Source of the DNA: Saccharopolyspora shandongensis
GTDB taxonomy: Bacteria; Actinomycetota; Actinomycetes; Mycobacteriales; Pseudonocardiaceae
Length of the DNA: 64,000 nucleotides
NCBI RefSeq assembly: GCF_900106995.1
Contig: NZ_FNOK01000001.1
Location: 186,001 to 250,000 of the forward strand
Direction: 5' to 3'
The position numbers were made by a program, and so were the translations under genes. The notes under the pieces are model-generated. The model had not been told where the DNA came from and ran no database searches. It saw nothing but the letters and a program-made list of their open reading frames with translations. This document shows positions 11,463-19,499 of the stretch, one piece after another (the stretch's first letter is position 1; each line of letters begins with the position of its first letter).

Positions 11463-12308
11463 TCAGTCCTCGTAGGGGTCGTAGTTGGCGGCGGTGCCGA
11501 AGTCGCCGGCCTGCGTTGGGTCGATGACCGCGAATCGGGCGCCGGTGGGATCCCGGAGGACCGAGACCCGGCCGATGCTGGAGTCGTACGGGTCCACCCG
11601 GACGCGGCCGCCGAGGCCGATCGCGCGGCGGACCAGCTCGTCGGTGCCGACCTCCGCGTCGACGCCGAGGTACAGCAGCCAGTGCGGCTTGGTGGACTCC
11701 GTGATGAAGTCGCGGATCATGCTGACCCGGGCGCACACCGACTCGTCGCCGAGGTACCAGACGGAGTAGTCCGAGCGGTTCTCGGTGCCGAACTGCTCGG
11801 CGCTGTAGCCGAAGAGCTCCTGGAAGAAGTGGTCCGCGGTCTGCGCCTTGATGGTGACCAGCTCGGCCCACATCAGGGTGCCCGGCAGGCCGACGTCGAA
11901 CTGCCAGGACTCCTCGGGTTCCAGCAGCCCGAACTCGGCCCCGGCCGGCCCGACCAGCACCGTCTTGGCGCCCAGCCCGGGCACCTCGTTGCGCGGCACG
12001 GTCACCGTCGCGCCCAGCGCCACGGCCTGCTCGGCGAAGGCCTCGCAGTCCGCGGTAGCCAGGTAGAGCCGCCAGCTCGATTGGTCACCGGAGGCGGCGC
12101 GCAGGCTGGCCACCGGGAATCCCTCGCGCATGGCGATCACGTGTTCGCCGGAGACCGGGTCGCGATGGGTTTCGTACGTCCAGTCGAACAGCCCGGCGTA
12201 GAACTCCTGGGCCCGCTCGAGATCCGTGGTGATCAGCTCTATCCAGCAGGGCATCCCCTCGTAGAGCTCCCACCGCGGCGGGGTAGTTCCCGGTACCACG
12301 ACGGCCAT
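11463..12308 (-). CDS. Two-domain VOC (glyoxalase/bleomycin-resistance fold) protein
   Basis: A 281-residue protein built of two VOC modules: residues 1 to about 130 (CWIELITTDLERAQEFYAGLFDW to GAEFGLLEPE) and about 140-270 (MWAELVTIKAQTADHFFQELFGY to GARFAVIDPT). Each has the beta-alpha-beta-beta-beta repeat of the fold. Glu in CWIEL and MWAEL and the Glu near the end of module one could bind metal. The family includes dioxygenases, isomerases and drug-binding proteins, and nothing here identifies the substrate. The ATG at 12308 has GGTGAGGAA before it; the longer frame from 12368 adds residues with no homology. It lies alone between the hisG terminator and the convergent nuclease gene. Confidence 0.85.
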   Translation of the reverse strand: MAVVVPGTTPPRWELYEGMPCWIELITTDLERAQEFYAGLFDWTYETHRDPVSGEHVIAMREGFPVASLRAASGDQSSWRLYLATADCEAFAEQAVALGATVTVPRNEVPGLGAKTVLVGPAGAEFGLLEPEESWQFDVGLPGTLMWAELVTIKAQTADHFFQELFGYSAEQFGTENRSDYSVWYLGDESVCARVSMIRDFITESTKPHWLLYLGVDAEVGTDELVRRAIGLGGRVRVDPYDSSIGRVSVLRDPTGARFAVIDPTQAGDFGTAANYDPYED

Positions 12309-12466
12309 TTCCTCACCCCCACCGGCTCGTCCAAGATCGTCTCGAATTCCATTATCCGCAATCGGCACAGCCGGCTCGGTGCACTTGGATCACAATCCGG
12401 TGGAGCAACCAGACATAAAGGACAAGCTCGCGAAGAACGCGACGCCCGCCGGAGCACCGGGCGAAA

Positions 12467-12512
12467 ACGCCACGCCCACCCGGTCACGGCGCGGACCGGG
12501 TGGACGTGGCGT
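12467..12512 (-). terminator. Intrinsic terminator, probably of hisG, displaced by a repeat
   Basis: A 19-bp stem (12467-12485 with 12494-12512, one G-U) is followed on the minus strand by GGCGTTTTCG, a short T-run. It lies 270 bp past the hisG stop, and repeat copy 2 occupies the space between. The rest of the region between the VOC start and hisG shows no gene. Confidence 0.7.
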
Positions 12513-12538
12513 TCGCCTGGAACCAGACCAGCGCGTTG

Positions 12539-12547
12539 ACAGGCTGT
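12539..12547. repeat. Direct repeat ACAGGCTGT, left of copy 2
   Basis: ACAGGCTGT here recurs at 12774-12782, on the other side of repeat copy 2. It could be a target-site duplication. The core CAGGCTGT also occurs inside the element at 12620-12627, so recombination between these short repeats is another explanation. Confidence 0.45.
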
Positions 12548-12563
12548 GGCGCGACACGGGCGC

Positions 12564-12775
12564 TTTTGAAGCGGCGCAGCCGCTTAGCCCACCTAAGCAA
12601 CTCGCACCGCCGCGGTTCTCAGGCTGTGCCCGCCCTTCTGGGCTACTGGGCGAGGCCAGTCCCCGACGCCGCGTATTGGACATACGTAAGTCGGGGCTCC
12701 CACAGACCAGGCGGCGTCTGTAACTCCCGCAGGGGGGCCGCCACCCGCACCGCCACGCAAAACAAGCCCGGAAAC
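12564..12775 (-). repeat. Dispersed structured repeat, copy 2
   Basis: Second copy of the element at 3361, about 18 bp longer than the others. The AAGCGGC/GCCGCTT hairpin, the CCCCGAC/GTCGGGG stem (12661-12667 with 12690-12696) and the apical CGTAT/ATACG stem are intact and identical or nearly identical to copy 3. The right arm of the long stem (CCAGGCGGCGTCTG) is also the same as in copy 3, but the left arm has been replaced by unrelated sequence (about 12620-12650) with its own small GCCC/GGGC hairpin, so the long stem cannot form. On the minus strand the element starts 6 nt after the hisG stop. Confidence 0.9.
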
Positions 12776-12781
12776 AGGCTG

Positions 12782-13630
12782 TCAGAGGCGGCAGGCCCTG
12801 ATGTCGGAGGACAGGATCGCCTTGGCCCCGACGGCGGACAGGCGGTCCATGATCGCCGGGGCGTCCTTGCGCGAGACCATCGCGCGCACCGCCACCCAGC
12901 GGTCATCGGCCAGCGGCGACATGGTCGGCGACTCCAGACCCGGCGTCACCTCGGTGGCGTCGTCGAGCAGGTCGCGCGGGCAGTTGTAGTCCAGCATCAC
13001 GTACTGCTGGGCGAACACCACGCCCTGCAGGCGGGCGATCAGCTGGTTCTTGGCCTGCTCGTCGTCCGAACCGCGGCGCTCGATCACCACCGCCTCGGAG
13101 TTGCAGATCGGCTCGCCGAAGGCGACCAGGCCGTGCTGGCGCAGCGTGCGGCCGGAGCCGACCACGTCGGCGATGGCGTCGGCGACGCCGAGCTGGATGG
13201 AGATCTCCACCGCGCCGTCGAGCCGGATGACGTCGGCCGTCACGCCGTGCTGCGCGAGGTCGTTGGTGACCAGCTTCGGGTAGGACGTGGCGATCCGCTT
13301 GTCCTGCAGATCCGCGACGGTCCAGTCGTGCTGGCCCGCCGGGGCGGCGTAGCGGAACGTGGAACCGCCGAAGCCGAGCGCGAGCCGCTCCTCTACCGGG
13401 GCGCCGGAATCGCGGGCCAGATCGCGGCCGGTGAGCCCGAGGTCGAGCTCGCCGGAACCGACGTAGATCGCGATGTCCTTGGGGCGCAAGAAGAAGAACT
13501 CGACGTCGTTGGTGGTGTCCAGGACGGTGAGGTCCCGCTGCTCATGGCGCTGCCGGTACCCGGCTTCCGCGAGCATCTCGGATGCGGGACCGGCGAGGGT
13601 GCCCTTGTTGGGCACAGCCACACGCAGCAT
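12782..13630 (-). CDS. hisG: ATP phosphoribosyltransferase
   Basis: First enzyme of histidine synthesis: it joins ATP and PRPP to give phosphoribosyl-ATP. The product has 282 residues, the long form. The catalytic part opens [20 protein letters not shown] and includes the PRPP loop region [21 protein letters not shown]. The C-terminal ~75 residues ([20 protein letters not shown] onward) are the ACT-like domain for histidine feedback, so HisZ is not needed. GAGGAG precedes the ATG at 13630. hisE lies 36 bp upstream on the same strand. The gene ends RACRL, as in relatives, so the repeat copy 6 nt downstream has not changed the protein. Confidence 0.97.
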   Translation of the reverse strand: MLRVAVPNKGTLAGPASEMLAEAGYRQRHEQRDLTVLDTTNDVEFFFLRPKDIAIYVGSGELDLGLTGRDLARDSGAPVEERLALGFGGSTFRYAAPAGQHDWTVADLQDKRIATSYPKLVTNDLAQHGVTADVIRLDGAVEISIQLGVADAIADVVGSGRTLRQHGLVAFGEPICNSEAVVIERRGSDDEQAKNQLIARLQGVVFAQQYVMLDYNCPRDLLDDATEVTPGLESPTMSPLADDRWVAVRAMVSRKDAPAIMDRLSAVGAKAILSSDIRACRL

Positions 13631-13666
13631 GGAACTTGTTCTCCTCGGTTTATTCCTGGGTTGGGT

Positions 13667-13948
13667 TCACAGGTAGCGGTAGACGTCCTCAAGGGACAGT
13701 CCGCGCCCCAGCATGATGACCTGCAGCCGGTACAGCAGCTGCGAGATCTCCTCGGCGAGCTGTTCGTCCGATTCGTGCTCGGCGGCGATCCACACCTCGC
13801 CGGCCTCTTCGAGGACCTTCTTGCCCTGGGCATGCGTCCCGGCGTCGAGCGCGGCCACCGTCGCCGAGCCCTCCGGACGGGTCCGGGCTCGTTCCTGCAG
13901 TTCGGCGAACAACTCGTCGAAGGTCTTCACAGTCCACGATCCTTGCAT
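13667..13948 (-). CDS. hisE: Phosphoribosyl-ATP pyrophosphohydrolase
   Basis: Second step of histidine synthesis, hydrolysing phosphoribosyl-ATP to phosphoribosyl-AMP. The 93-residue protein has the MazG-like all-helical fold. Metal-binding acidic residues are in [17 protein letters not shown] and [15 protein letters not shown] use the ATG at 13948 ([13 protein letters not shown]), which gives the same length and N-terminus as mycobacterial HisE; the track of open frame further upstream is spurious. It is followed by hisG after 36 bp and preceded by the homoserine-dehydrogenase-like gene after 73 bp, so a four-gene transcript is plausible. Confidence 0.96.
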   Translation of the reverse strand: MQGSWTVKTFDELFAELQERARTRPEGSATVAALDAGTHAQGKKVLEEAGEVWIAAEHESDEQLAEEISQLLYRLQVIMLGRGLSLEDVYRYL

Positions 13949-14021
13949 CCCGGGCCGCCGAACCAGAAGGCGGACCCGCTCGTTTGCGGGTTTCATCACG
14001 GCGCGTCACCCGCCGGACACC

Positions 14022-14990
14022 TCAGTGGAACCCGGTGGTCGCCTCCAGCACCGCACCCAGCGTGTCCTTGACCATGGCCAGCGCCGCGCCGCGCGGACTC
14101 GACCGGCCGCCGGAGACGGCGACCGTCCCGGCTTCGCCGCAGTCGTAGCTGATCGCCTTCTCCGGCCCGAGCAGCGCGCCGAACGTGCTCGCCGCGGGTT
14201 CGGCGCGCAGCTCGACGCGCACCAGGCCCGGCTCCTCGCGCTGCGCGCTCGCGACCTGCCGGAGCCGGTGGCCTTCCGGCACCGGCGGCAGCGGTTCGCG
14301 GATCGGCTCCGCCGCGACCGCGACGTCCGCCGGGTCCCAGCCCCACAGCAGGCCGGTGATCAGCCGCAGCTTGGTCGCGGCGTCCTTGCCGGAGAGGTCG
14401 GCGGTGGGGTCGGCCTCGGCGATGCCCTGCCGCTGGGCGTCGACGACCGCGCCGGCCAGGCCGTGACCTGCGGCGATCTGGTCGAGGACGAAGGTCGCGG
14501 TGCCGTTCGGGCAGCCCTGCACGGCGCGGACGTCGAAGCCGCGCAGCACCGAGCGGGCCAGGTCACCGGCGGGCATCGCGGCGCCGGTCGCCCCGGAGAT
14601 CCGCACCGACCGCCCGGCCCGGCGCGCGGCCTCGTCGAGCTTCCGCCAATGCGTGAGCAGGTGCGACTTCGTCGCGGTCACGACGTGCGCGCCCTGCTGC
14701 AACGCCTGCAGGGCGTCCAGCGCGGGCTGGTCGCTGCCGTCCGAGGGCACGGCCTGCGCCAGCACCCGGGCGCCGGCGAGCAGTTCGGCGAACTCACCGG
14801 CGGGATCCCACTGCCCGCGGGACGGCACGGCGCCGTCGACCCGGACCTGCGACTGCCGGCCGCGGACCGCGACGACGTGCAGGTCGGCGCCGTAGGTGTC
14901 GCGCCAGCGCGCGCGATGCCGCCGGATCAGCTCGACGTACTCCCGCCCCACCGGCCCGTACCCGGCCAGCACGATCGGCACGTCGATCAT
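14022..14990 (-). CDS. Homoserine-dehydrogenase family protein, no ACT domain
   Basis: A 322-residue NAD(P)-dependent oxidoreductase. The N-terminal Rossmann motif is GYGPVG (residues 9-14). The middle carries GCPNGTATFVLDQI and EADPTADLSGKDAATKLRLI, matching the substrate-binding and catalytic motifs of homoserine dehydrogenase (Glu, Asp and Lys retained). The usual TANK motif reads TATKSHL, with Asn changed to Thr. It lacks the C-terminal ACT domain of the threonine-inhibited enzyme and is shorter than the canonical one. It may reduce a related semialdehyde rather than serve threonine synthesis. The ATG at 14990 overlaps the stop of the HAD gene (TGATG), indicating translational coupling. 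Confidence 0.8.
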   Translation of the reverse strand: MIDVPIVLAGYGPVGREYVELIRRHRARWRDTYGADLHVVAVRGRQSQVRVDGAVPSRGQWDPAGEFAELLAGARVLAQAVPSDGSDQPALDALQALQQGAHVVTATKSHLLTHWRKLDEAARRAGRSVRISGATGAAMPAGDLARSVLRGFDVRAVQGCPNGTATFVLDQIAAGHGLAGAVVDAQRQGIAEADPTADLSGKDAATKLRLITGLLWGWDPADVAVAAEPIREPLPPVPEGHRLRQVASAQREEPGLVRVELRAEPAASTFGALLGPEKAISYDCGEAGTVAVSGGRSSPRGAALAMVKDTLGAVLEATTGFH

Positions 14991-15694
14991 CACGCCGCCC
15001 GGGCGAACAGCTCACCGAGGGCGGCGAAGTCCACGTCCGCCAGCGAGTCGCGCAGGACCCGGTGCGGGCCGGGCTGCAGCGGCACCTCGCAGGGGATGGC
15101 GATCACCAGGCAGCCGGCGGCCTCCGCCGCGGCAACCCCGGTCGGGGAATCCTCGATCGCGACGCACCGCGCCGGGTCGACGCCGAGCAGGCGCGCGGCC
15201 TTCAGGTACGGCTCCGGCTCGGGCTTGTTCTTGCCGTCCACCTCGTCGCCGCAGACCGTCACGTCGAACGAGTCCCGGCCGAGAGTTTCCAGCGCCAGCT
15301 CCGTCAGGGAGCGGATCGTGGAGGTCACCAGCGCGGTGGGGATGCCCAGCTCGCGGGCCTCGCGCAGCGCCTCCGGCGCGCCCGGCCGCCACGGCAGGCC
15401 CAGCTCGAACAGCTCCTCCATGCGGGCCGCGACCCACTTCGCCGCCGCGTCGACTTCCTCGGTGCTGACGTCTTCTGGGACGCCCGCGATCCCGACGTCG
15501 ACCAACAACAGTCGCATGCTGCGCGTCATGTTGGAGCCGACCATCGCTTCCCTGGTGGCGTCGGTGAGCGCGCCCCCGCGATGCCTTGCGTAGTCGTCCA
15601 GCGCGATGGTCCACAGCTTCTCGGAGTCGACGAGCGTGCCATCCATGTCGAACAGCACTGCGGCGGGCGAGTTCTGACCGGCGTCGCGGGTCAC
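14990..15694 (-). CDS. HAD-superfamily hydrolase, beta-phosphoglucomutase-like
   Basis: A 234-residue HAD phosphatase with a helical cap of the phosphoglucomutase/phosphatase type. Motif I is FDMDGTLVDSE (nucleophile Asp16, acid/base Asp18), motif II is VTST, motif III is the Lys in GKNKPEPEPY, and motif IV is IEDSPTGVAAAEAAG. Its small-molecule phosphate substrate cannot be read from the sequence. The start is a GTG at 15694 with GGAG upstream. Its stop overlaps the next start, so the two proteins probably act in the same process. metH ends 197 bp upstream on the same strand, with a hairpin between. Confidence 0.87.
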   Translation of the reverse strand: MTRDAGQNSPAAVLFDMDGTLVDSEKLWTIALDDYARHRGGALTDATREAMVGSNMTRSMRLLLVDVGIAGVPEDVSTEEVDAAAKWVAARMEELFELGLPWRPGAPEALREARELGIPTALVTSTIRSLTELALETLGRDSFDVTVCGDEVDGKNKPEPEPYLKAARLLGVDPARCVAIEDSPTGVAAAEAAGCLVIAIPCEVPLQPGPHRVLRDSLADVDFAALGELFARAA

Positions 15695-15851
15695 TCAGAG
15701 ATCTCCGTTCCGGGAAGAGGTGTGGGCCAGGACCGCTACCAGTACAGCACCCGAGGTCCGGCCTCCCCAGCGAAAGTGTCCAATCCCTCGTCGCCCCCCG
15801 CCCCACCGGCCACGATCGGAGCAATCGACGCGCGGCTGGGCCCCGGTCAAG

Positions 15852-15868
15852 ACCGCCTACGAGGCGGT
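15852..15868 (-). terminator. Hairpin after metH
   Basis: ACCGCCT/AGGCGGT forms a 7-bp stem around ACG, 24 bp past the metH stop. No T-run follows on the minus strand, so it is a weak terminator candidate. Confidence 0.45.
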
Positions 15869-15891
15869 GAACCGGAACGACGAGCGGTAGC

Positions 15892-18800
15892 TCAGGTGTT
15901 GAAGTACTTGGCCTCCGGGTGGTGGGCGACGATCGCGTCGGTGGACTGCTCCGGGTGCAGCTGGAACTCCTCGGACAGCGTCACGCCGATGCGTTCCGGC
16001 CGCAGCAGCTCGACGATCTTGGCGCGGTCCTCCAGGTTCGGGCAGGCGCCGTAGCCGAGGGAGAAGCGGGCGCCGCGGTAGCCCAGCCGGAAGAACTCCT
16101 CCACAGTGGACGGATCGTCGGCCGCCACCGGAACGCCCGAGGCGAACAGCAGCTCCTGGCGGACGCGGCGGTGCCAGTACTCCGCCAGCGCCTCGGTGAG
16201 CTGCACGCCGAGGCCGTGGATCTCCAGGTAGTCGCGGTAGGCGTTGCGGGCGAACAGTTCGTTGGCGAAGTCGGCGATGGGCTGGCCCATCGTGACCAGC
16301 TGCAGCGGCAGCACGTCCACCTGCCCGGATGCCTCGGCGCGTTTCCGCGAGCGGAAGAAGTCCGCGAGGCACAGGTGCCGGTCGCGGGCCTGGCGCGGGA
16401 ACGCGAAGCGGCAGCGCTCCGGCGCGTCCGCCGCGGCGTCCTCCAGCACGACCAGGTCGTCGCCCTCGGACACGCACGGGAAGTAGCCGTAGACCACCGC
16501 CGCGTGCTGCAGGATCCCCTCGGTGGCGAGCTGGTCCATCCAGTACCGCAGCCGCGGCCGCCCCTCGGACTCTACGAGTTCCTCGTAGGTCGGGCCGCCC
16601 TTCGCGCCGCGCAGCCCCCACTGGCCGAAGAACGTGGCCCGTTCGTCCAGGTAGGCGGAGTACTCGCCGACCGGCACGCCGCGCACCTCGCGCCCGCCCC
16701 AGAACGGCGGCGTGGGCACCGGCACGTCGGCGGCCACGTCCGAGCGGGTCACCGGCGCGGGTTCGGCCGTCGCCTTGCGCTTCTCGGCGATCCGCAGCGA
16801 CCTCTCCCGGCGGGCCTTGCGCTCGGCCTTCTTCGCCTCCTCGGCCTGGTCCGGGACGATCACGCCGCCGCGCTTGCGGGCCATGATGGAGTCCATCAGC
16901 CGCAGGCCCTCGAAGGCGTCCCGGGCGTAGCGCACCTCGCCGCGGTAGAGCTCGTCGAGATCACCCTCCACATAGGACCGGGTCAGCGCGGCGCCGCCGA
17001 GCAGCACCGGGTACTTCTCGGCCACTCCCCTGGCGTTGAGCTCCGCCAGGTTCTCCTTCATGATCACGGTGGACTTCACCAGCAGCCCGGACATGCCGAT
17101 GGCGTCCGCGCGGTGCTGCTGCGCGCTGTCCAGGATCGTGCCGATCGGCTGCTTGATGCCGAGGTTGACCACGTTGTAGCCGTTGTTGGACACGATGATG
17201 TCGACCAGGTTCTTGCCGATGTCGTGCACGTCGCCCTTGACGGTGGCCAGCACGAGAGTGCCCTTGCCCGCGGCGGATTCCCGCTCCAGGTGCGGTTCGA
17301 GGTAGGCGACGGCGGCCTTCATGACCTCGGCGGACTGCAGCACGAACGGCAGCTGCATCTGACCCGAGCCGAACAGCTCGCCGACGACCTTCATGCCGGC
17401 CAGCAGGTTCTCGTTGATGATCCCCAGTGGCGGCTTCTCCGCCATCGCCGCGTCCAGGTCGGCTTCCAGCCCGTTGCGCTCGCCGTCGACGATCCGCCGC
17501 TCCAGGCGCTCGAACAACGGCAGCGCCGCGAGTTCTTCGGCCCGCGACGCCCGACTGGACTTCGCGGTCTGCCCCTCGAAGAGCTCCATCAGCCGCTGCA
17601 GCGGGTCGTAGCCCTCGCGGCGCCGGTCGTACACCAGGTCGAGCGCGACCTCCCGCTGCTCGTCCGGGATCTTGTTCATCGGCAGGATCTTCGAGGCGTG
17701 CACGATCGCCGTGTCCAGCCCCGCCTCCCGGCACTCGTTGAGGAACACCGAGTTCAGCACCTGCCGCGCCGCCGCGTTCAGTCCGAAGGAGACGTTCGAA
17801 ATGCCCAGCGTGGTGCGGACTTCCGGGCGCGTGCGCTTGAGCTCGCGGATCGCCTCGATGGTCTCGACGCCGTCCCTGCGGACCTCCTCCTGGCCGGTGG
17901 AGATCGGGAACGTCAGGGTGTCGATGATGATGTCCGACTCCGCCATCCCCCAGTTCGAGGTCAGGTCGTCGATCATCCGGTTCGCGACCCGCAGCTTCCA
18001 GTCCCTGGTGCGGGCCTGCCCGTCCTCGTCGATGCACATCACCACCACCGCGGCGCCGTGCTCGCGGACGAGCTCCATGACGCGGCGGTAGCGGGAATCC
18101 GGGCCGTCGCCGTCCTCGTAGTTGACCGAGTTGACCACGCACCGGCCGCCGAGGCGCTCCAGCCCGGCGCGCAGCACCGGCGGCTCGGTCGAGTCCAGCA
18201 TCACCGGCAGCGTCGAGGCGGTGGCCAGCCGCGCGGCCAGCTCGGCCATGTCGGCCGCCCCGTCGCGGCCCACGTAGTCCACGCAGAGGTCGATCAAGTG
18301 CGCCCCGTCGCGGGTCTGAGCCTTGGCGATCTCGACGCAGGAGGCGTAGTCGCCCTCCAGCATCGCCTCGCGGAACGCCTTGGAGCCGTTGGCATTCGTG
18401 CGCTCGCCGATCACCAGCACCGACGCGTCCTGGGCGAACGGCACGGCCTGGTACAGCGAGCTGACGCCCGGCTCGGGCTGCGGCTCGCGCCGCGGCGGCG
18501 CCAGGTCGCGCACCGCCTCGACGACCTGGCGGATGTGCTCGCCGGTCGTGCCGCAGCAGCCGCCGACGAGCCGGGCGCCGTACTGCGCGACGAACTCGGC
18601 GAGCGCCTCGGCCAGCTCCTCCGGCGTCAGCGGGTACACCGCGCCGTTCGGGCCGAGCTGCGGCAGCCCGGCGTTGGGCATCACCGACAGCGGCACCCGC
18701 GATTGCTTGGCCAGCTGCCGCAGGTGCTCGCTCATCTCGGCCGGACCGGTCGCGCAGTTCATCCCGATCAGGTCGATGCCCAGCGGCTCCAGCGCGGTCA

Positions 18801-19434
18801 GCGCGGCGGTGATCTCGGTGCCCAGCAGCATCGTGCCGGTGGTCTCCACCGTCACCTGCGCGATGATCGGCACCCGCCGCCCGGCCCGCGCCATGCCGCG
18901 CTTGGCGGCCAGCACCGAAGCCTTGGTCTGCAACAGGTCCTGCGAGGTCTCCACCAGCACGGCGTCGATCCCGCCGTCGAGCATGCCGACGGTCTGCTCC
19001 TCGTAGGCGTCGCGCAGCGCCTCGAAGGTCACGTGCCCCAGCGTCGGCAGCTTGGTGCCCGGCCCCATCGCGCCCAGCACGAACCGCGGCTGCCCGGCGG
19101 TGGCGAACTCGTCGGCGCAGTCCCGGGCCAGCCGCGCGCCGCGCTCGGAGAGATCGCGGATGCGGTCGGCGATGCCGTACTCGCCGAGGTTGGCCAGGTT
19201 CGCGCCGAAGGTGTTCGTCTCGATCGCGTCCGCCCCGGCCGCCAGGTAGCCGCGGTGCACGCCGCGCACCACGTCCGGGCGGGTGGCGTTGAGGATCTCG
19301 TTGCAGCCCTCCAGGCCCGCGAAGTCGTCGAGGCCCAGCGGCACCTCCTGCAGCATGGTGCCCATCGCACCGTCGGCGACGAGAACCCGGCGCTCCAGCG
19401 CCTCCAGCAGTGGCGACCAGGGAGAATGCGGCAT
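15892..19434 (-). CDS. metH: Cobalamin-dependent methionine synthase
   Basis: Transfers the methyl group of methyltetrahydrofolate to homocysteine through cobalamin. The 1180 residues carry all four modules. The homocysteine-binding barrel has the zinc cysteines in GMNCATG and GGCCGTT. The pterin module begins VLVIGERTNANGSKAF. The B12 module contains DVHDIGKN with the cobalt ligand His737. The C-terminal reactivation domain includes RFSLGYGACPNLEDR. I start at the ATG at 19434 (MPHSPWSPLLEAL). The flippase-fusion gene ends 65 bp upstream on the same strand. I see no cobalamin riboswitch in that short gap, so B12 control, if any, would act elsewhere. Confidence 0.97.
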   Translation of the reverse strand: MPHSPWSPLLEALERRVLVADGAMGTMLQEVPLGLDDFAGLEGCNEILNATRPDVVRGVHRGYLAAGADAIETNTFGANLANLGEYGIADRIRDLSERGARLARDCADEFATAGQPRFVLGAMGPGTKLPTLGHVTFEALRDAYEEQTVGMLDGGIDAVLVETSQDLLQTKASVLAAKRGMARAGRRVPIIAQVTVETTGTMLLGTEITAALTALEPLGIDLIGMNCATGPAEMSEHLRQLAKQSRVPLSVMPNAGLPQLGPNGAVYPLTPEELAEALAEFVAQYGARLVGGCCGTTGEHIRQVVEAVRDLAPPRREPQPEPGVSSLYQAVPFAQDASVLVIGERTNANGSKAFREAMLEGDYASCVEIAKAQTRDGAHLIDLCVDYVGRDGAADMAELAARLATASTLPVMLDSTEPPVLRAGLERLGGRCVVNSVNYEDGDGPDSRYRRVMELVREHGAAVVVMCIDEDGQARTRDWKLRVANRMIDDLTSNWGMAESDIIIDTLTFPISTGQEEVRRDGVETIEAIRELKRTRPEVRTTLGISNVSFGLNAAARQVLNSVFLNECREAGLDTAIVHASKILPMNKIPDEQREVALDLVYDRRREGYDPLQRLMELFEGQTAKSSRASRAEELAALPLFERLERRIVDGERNGLEADLDAAMAEKPPLGIINENLLAGMKVVGELFGSGQMQLPFVLQSAEVMKAAVAYLEPHLERESAAGKGTLVLATVKGDVHDIGKNLVDIIVSNNGYNVVNLGIKQPIGTILDSAQQHRADAIGMSGLLVKSTVIMKENLAELNARGVAEKYPVLLGGAALTRSYVEGDLDELYRGEVRYARDAFEGLRLMDSIMARKRGGVIVPDQAEEAKKAERKARRERSLRIAEKRKATAEPAPVTRSDVAADVPVPTPPFWGGREVRGVPVGEYSAYLDERATFFGQWGLRGAKGGPTYEELVESEGRPRLRYWMDQLATEGILQHAAVVYGYFPCVSEGDDLVVLEDAAADAPERCRFAFPRQARDRHLCLADFFRSRKRAEASGQVDVLPLQLVTMGQPIADFANELFARNAYRDYLEIHGLGVQLTEALAEYWHRRVRQELLFASGVPVAADDPSTVEEFFRLGYRGARFSLGYGACPNLEDRAKIVELLRPERIGVTLSEEFQLHPEQSTDAIVAHHPEAKYFNT

Positions 19435-19499
19435 ACCGACCAGCGTACGAGCGCGTCCCAACCGAATTCCCACACTGTGGTACGGCTGCGGCTCGGTGC

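Noticed and set aside
12643-12906. Peptide [14 protein letters not shown] read from the minus strand of all three repeats
   Set aside because: It is conserved because the DNA is conserved; there is no common start, the frames run into different sequence and codons show no protein-like pattern.
19435-19499. Cobalamin riboswitch before metH
   Set aside because: The gap is 65 bp, too short for one, and no B12-box is visible.
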